Part shown: positions 5,799-8,447 of the stretch, one piece after another | How the letters are laid out: each line of letters begins with the position of its first letter | Position numbering within the stretch: the first letter of the stretch is position 1 | NCBI GenBank assembly: GCA_964396385.1 | Contig: CAYNFH010000259.1 | Coordinates: 1-8,447, forward strand | Direction of reading: 5' to 3' | Length of the DNA stretch: 8,447 nt | DNA from: CAYNFH01 sp964396385 | Lineage (GTDB): Bacteria > Armatimonadota > Chthonomonadetes > Chthonomonadales > CAJBBX01 | The notes under the pieces: model-generated | What the model was told of the DNA's origin: nothing | Seen by the model: the letters and a program-made list of their open reading frames with translations, nothing else | Database searches by the model: none | Translations under genes and position numbers: made by a program

Positions 5799-7205
5799 TC
5801 ACGCCCCCTCCCGGATCAAGGCCAGCAGCTCATTCCTCTTACGCTCCATAACTTCCCGGGAGCGCGCCTCCAGGTTGAGCCGGACCACCGGGTCGTTGGC
5901 GGAAGGGCGTACGTTGAAGTGCCAGTCCGGATAGCTCACGCTGATGCCGTCCAGGTAGTGGATCTCCGGGGCATCCGAATACCGATGTGCGATGCGCCGG
6001 ATCACGACCTCGGTGTTCGTCACGGTGGAGTTGATTTCCCCCGACAGATAGTAGTCGCCCAGGCCCGCAACCATCTCGCCCAGGGTGGTCCTGGAATGGG
6101 ACAGCATGGTTAGCACCGCAAGCAGGGGGATGTAGCCGTTGTCGGCATAGTAGTGGCCACGGAAATAGTAGTGCCCACTCACCTCGCCTCCGAACACGGC
6201 GTTCTCTCGCCGCATGGTCTGCTTGATATAGGAGTGGCCCACGCGCTCGGGGATGGGCCTGCCGCCAAGCCGCGTCACCCAGTCCCGTACCGCCCAGGAG
6301 GAACGGATGTCGTAGACAATACCGGCTCCGGGTTCCTGCTCCAGGGAGTAGCGCGCCACCAGAGCCGTGATAAAGTCCCCGGGTACCGGCCGGCCCTGCT
6401 CGTCCACAAAGTAGACACGGTCCGCGTCTCCATCCCACGCTACTCCGAAATCGAAGCCCTCCGCCGGAACGCGGGCGATCAGCTCGTGGATGTTCTCCAC
6501 CTCGAACGGATTCGCCTCGTGGTTAGGGAAGCGGCCGTCTGGCTCAAAGTACATCGGCTCGAGCGTTACCTGAGGGATCCGCTCCAGGAGCGCTTGCGCC
6601 ACAACCCCACCCACGCCGTTGCCCGCGTCTCCCAAAATACGGAAGGGGCTGAGCGATTCCACGTCCACAAACCGTAGAAGGTGCTCCACGTACTCGGGCA
6701 TCACCTCCCGCTCCGTTCGACTGCCCCTACTGGGGGATGTGTCCAGCCTCCCGCCGATCACGATCTCCCGAAGCTCCTCCATCCCGGAGCCCTGGCCCAC
6801 CACGTGCGCGCCCGCACGCACAATCTTCATGCCGTTGAGCTCTTTGGTGCAGTGGGAGGCAGTAACCTGGACCGCGGGTACGTTCCACTTGCCGGACACA
6901 AAGTAGACCATGTCCGTGCTGGTGAGGCCCAGATCGTAAACGTCCACGCCCTGGGAGCGGATCCCCTCGGCGAGGGCCTCCGCCCACTCCGGGCTGGAGA
7001 TGCGCGCGTCCCGCCCAATGGCGACCGCCTCCGCCCCGAACAGCCGGGCGAGTCCGCGGCCTATCTGCTCCACGTCCCGCGTCAGGAGCGGCGCCTGAAA
7101 GCTGTCCGCGCAGCCGACCTTCCCGTGGTACACGCTCGACTCGTCCACCAGGTCCGGCACGATGGCGCGGATATCGTAGGAGCGGAATACCTTGGGGTCG
7201 ACCAT
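5799..7205 (-). CDS. Phosphomannomutase/phosphoglucomutase-type phosphohexomutase
   Basis: This cytoplasmic enzyme interconverts hexose 6-phosphate and 1-phosphate, feeding nucleotide-sugar or storage-polysaccharide synthesis. It has 468 residues, the usual length for the bacterial PMM/PGM group. The start MVDPKVFRSYDIRA (ATG at 7205) matches the family's FRxYDIRG opening. The open frame continues to 7670, but that part overlaps the GH2 gene and octamer repeat and is rejected. Family loops are the phosphoserine loop QVTASHCTKELNGMKI (S117), metal loop AWDGDADRVYF (D258, D260, D262), sugar loop GGEVSGHYYF (339-348) and phosphate-binding loop FNVRPSANDPVVRLNLEA (430-447). Two loops are atypical: the phosphoserine loop has CT where NP is normal, and the phosphate loop has SANDP where SNTEP is normal. 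A short polar stretch (157-166) may be a linker insertion. It is the first gene of the operon with moeA. Whether mannose or glucose phosphate is preferred cannot be read from the sequence. Confidence 0.92.
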   Translation of the reverse strand: MVDPKVFRSYDIRAIVPDLVDESSVYHGKVGCADSFQAPLLTRDVEQIGRGLARLFGAEAVAIGRDARISSPEWAEALAEGIRSQGVDVYDLGLTSTDMVYFVSGKWNVPAVQVTASHCTKELNGMKIVRAGAHVVGQGSGMEELREIVIGGRLDTSPSRGSRTEREVMPEYVEHLLRFVDVESLSPFRILGDAGNGVGGVVAQALLERIPQVTLEPMYFEPDGRFPNHEANPFEVENIHELIARVPAEGFDFGVAWDGDADRVYFVDEQGRPVPGDFITALVARYSLEQEPGAGIVYDIRSSWAVRDWVTRLGGRPIPERVGHSYIKQTMRRENAVFGGEVSGHYYFRGHYYADNGYIPLLAVLTMLSHSRTTLGEMVAGLGDYYLSGEINSTVTNTEVVIRRIAHRYSDAPEIHYLDGISVSYPDWHFNVRPSANDPVVRLNLEARSREVMERKRNELLALIREGA

Positions 7206-7240
7206 GGGCGGCGGGAGGTCCTTACGCGAAACGGTACTGG

Positions 7241-7270
7241 AGTATGGCACGCGCCATCCCGGCCGGTCAA
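7241..7270 (-). promoter_or_regulatory. Candidate sigma-70-type promoter of the mutase-moeA operon
   Basis: Read on the minus strand, TTGACC (7265-7270) and CATACT (7241-7246) stand 18 nt apart, about 36 nt upstream of the mutase ATG. An imperfect palindrome TGGCACGCGCCA (7245-7256, 5 of 6 pairs) sits between the boxes and could be an operator. The -35 matches consensus at 5 of 6 positions and the -10 at 4 of 6. Confidence 0.4.
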
Positions 7271-7300
7271 GAACGGCCCGTGCATCCTTCGGACTCCGCC

Positions 7301-7332
7301 CCTGAACACCTGAACACCTGAACACCTGAACA
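7301..7332. repeat. Four perfect tandem copies of octamer CCTGAACA
   Basis: Copies lie at 7301-7308, 7309-7316, 7317-7324 and 7325-7332, with no mismatch, and a CC of a fifth follows. They lie in the divergent promoter region, and the last copy supplies a possible -35 (TGAACA) for the GH2 gene. Perfect short tandem repeats of this type can change copy number by replication slippage. Confidence 0.9.
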
Positions 7333-7363
7333 CCCCATCCCTTTGCGGTAGAATCGCGCAAAG
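7327..7363 (+). promoter_or_regulatory. Candidate GH2 promoter with a dyad around the -10 box
   Basis: TGAACA (7327-7332) and TAGAAT (7349-7354) have a 16-nt spacer and resemble a sigma-70-type promoter. A perfect 7-bp dyad, CTTTGCG (7341-7347) and CGCAAAG (7357-7363), brackets the -10 box with a 9-nt centre. A repressor bound there would block polymerase, a common arrangement for sugar-utilisation genes. The ribosome site TGAGGAG (7374-7380) follows, 5 nt before the ATG. Confidence 0.45.
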
Positions 7364-7385
7364 TACCCCCACGTGAGGAGACGGA

Positions 7386-8447
7386 ATGGAGCCTCGTGAC
7401 TGGAACACCAACACCAGCCTGCCCAGGCCGGAGTACCCCCGCCCGCAGTTCGTCCGCAAAGACTGGATGAACCTCAACGGGGAGTGGGGCTTCCTGACGG
7501 ACGCCTACGACCAGGGCGTCCGCCGCGGCATCCATCTCAAACCCGAGTCGTTCAAGCGCAAGATTACAGTCCCCTTTGCCTATCAGACCAGGCTCTCCGG
7601 CATCAACGACCAAGACATCTATCAAGTTGCCTGGTATGCCCGGGATCTGGACATTCCGGAGGACTGGCACGGCAAGGACATCCTACTACACTTCGGCGCG
7701 GTGGACTACAAGACTACGGTGTGGGTCAACGGTGCGGAAGTCGGGAGCAACCAAGGCGGCCACGTCCCCTTCACGTTCGATATTGCCCCGTACCTGAAGC
7801 CCTCCGATAATCGGCTGGTCGTTCGTGCGGAGGACACGCAGGACGCCTACCAGCCGCGCGGCAAGCAGTCTGTCAGCGGCCGCCCCAGGAGCTGCGACTA
7901 CTACAACACCACCGGGATCTGGCAGACGGTCTGGCTAGAGCCCGCGCCTGCCATCCGCATCGCCGAGCTGCGCTATAAGCCCATCCTGAACGTGGACAAC
8001 GGCGACGCGCTCGAGGTCCGCATCCTGCTCCACGCGCCCTCCACCGGCTGGGATATGGAGGTGGAGCTGCTGGATGGCGACACAGTGGTGAGCCAGACCG
8101 AGCGCGAAGACGTGGGGGCATCCTCACGCCTCCTGCTCCGCATCAAAGACTGTAAGCGCTGGAGCCCCGATTCCCCGCACCTCTACGGTCTCCGTGTGCG
8201 GCTCAAGAAGGACGGCACCGTCCTGGACGAGGTCGAATCCTACGCCGGCATACGAGAGGTGCAGATCCGCCATGGCAAGCTGCTGCTCAACGGCGAGCCC
8301 ACCTATCTCCGCATGGTGCTGGACCAGGGCTACTGGCCGGAGTCCGGCATGACCGCGCCAACGGACGATGCCCTGCGCGCGGACGTGGAGTGGTGCAAGC
8401 GCTTTGGATTCAATGGAGCACGTAAGCACCAGAAGGTGGAGGACCCG
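7386..8447 (+). CDS. Glycoside hydrolase family 2 enzyme (3' end outside window)
   Basis: The frame is open from ATG 7386 to the window edge, giving 354 residues without a stop codon. It belongs to the beta-galactosidase/beta-glucuronidase/mannosidase superfamily, which removes beta-linked sugars. The jelly-roll sugar-binding domain covers about residues 28-188, with WMNLNGEWGF (27-36), VAWYARDLDIP (81-91), VDYKTTVWVNGAEVGSNQGG (106-125) and the family signature TTGIWQTVWLEP (175-186). An immunoglobulin-like domain follows (about 189-288). The TIM barrel begins with GIREVQIRHGKLLLNGEPTYLR and ends here at CKRFGFNGARKHQKVEDP. The catalytic acid/base and nucleophile Glu residues lie beyond the window. 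No signal peptide is visible (MEPRDWNTNTSLPRPEYPRP), so a cytoplasmic enzyme acting on imported oligosaccharides is likely. The KHQKVEDP wording suits an uncharacterised GH2 branch rather than LacZ. Substrate unknown. Confidence 0.93.
   Translation, partial: MEPRDWNTNTSLPRPEYPRPQFVRKDWMNLNGEWGFLTDAYDQGVRRGIHLKPESFKRKITVPFAYQTRLSGINDQDIYQVAWYARDLDIPEDWHGKDILLHFGAVDYKTTVWVNGAEVGSNQGGHVPFTFDIAPYLKPSDNRLVVRAEDTQDAYQPRGKQSVSGRPRSCDYYNTTGIWQTVWLEPAPAIRIAELRYKPILNVDNGDALEVRILLHAPSTGWDMEVELLDGDTVVSQTEREDVGASSRLLLRIKDCKRWSPDSPHLYGLRVRLKKDGTVLDEVESYAGIREVQIRHGKLLLNGEPTYLRMVLDQGYWPESGMTAPTDDALRADVEWCKRFGFNGARKHQKVEDP

Noticed and set aside
6721..6735. Possible third copy of the CTGTAGGGGC head (as GCCCCTACTG) inside the mutase gene
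   Set aside because: Only 8 of 10 head bases match and no 8-bp arm pair with a 6-nt loop follows. A weak remnant is possible but cannot be supported.
7206..7670. N-terminal extension of the mutase frame on the minus strand
   Set aside because: It would translate the octamer repeats and the antisense of the GH2 gene. The family's normal N-terminus begins at the ATG at 7205.

Overview
The window is GC-rich, densely coded bacterial DNA carrying several small palindromic or tandem repeats between and inside genes. Repeats of this kind, a free-standing STN-domain protein with a Gly/Asn tail, a PdtaS-like histidine kinase and a GH2 enzyme together suggest a free-living Gram-negative-type bacterium such as an Armatimonadota, Planctomycetota or Chloroflexota relative. 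That placement is a guess from general character, because there is no rRNA or other phylogenetic marker here.

Left part (1-2426). The window opens inside the 3' end of a sensor histidine kinase gene (+). A 104-bp spacer built from inverted and tandem 16-bp repeats follows, then a small three-helix membrane protein (+). The membrane protein's stop codon runs directly into a perfect 15-bp terminator-like hairpin. Facing it on the minus strand is a secreted protein with one secretin/TonB short N-terminal (STN) domain and a low-complexity Gly/Asn tail. Diverging from that gene is a NarL/FixJ-type response regulator (+). The kinase and regulator may form a two-component system, but two other genes lie between them.

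Middle (2423-7205, minus strand). Three genes form a tight operon, read from right to left: a phosphomannomutase/phosphoglucomutase-type enzyme, MoeA (molybdopterin molybdenumtransferase, the last step of molybdenum cofactor synthesis), and a seven-helix membrane protein with a TPR-like stretch and a carboxypeptidase-regulatory-like C-terminal domain. The gaps are 10 and 0 nt. The operon's last gene overlaps the response regulator tail to tail through a shared CTAG.

Right end (7386-8447, plus strand). A GH2 glycoside hydrolase diverges from the operon and runs off the window before its catalytic residues. The 180-bp divergent promoter region holds four perfect copies of an octamer, plausible promoters in both directions, and a 7-bp dyad bracketing the GH2 -10 box.

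The most unusual observation is in moeA. The gene is about 90 codons longer than the usual ~400. The extra length falls in two places, and both are made of palindromic repeat DNA translated in frame. Each place contains a hairpin of identical geometry: a CTGTAG head, an 8-bp arm, a 6-nt loop and an 8-bp arm. The arm sequences differ but remain perfectly complementary. This looks like a small dispersed palindromic element able to settle inside coding sequence, comparable in style to the Rickettsia palindromic elements.
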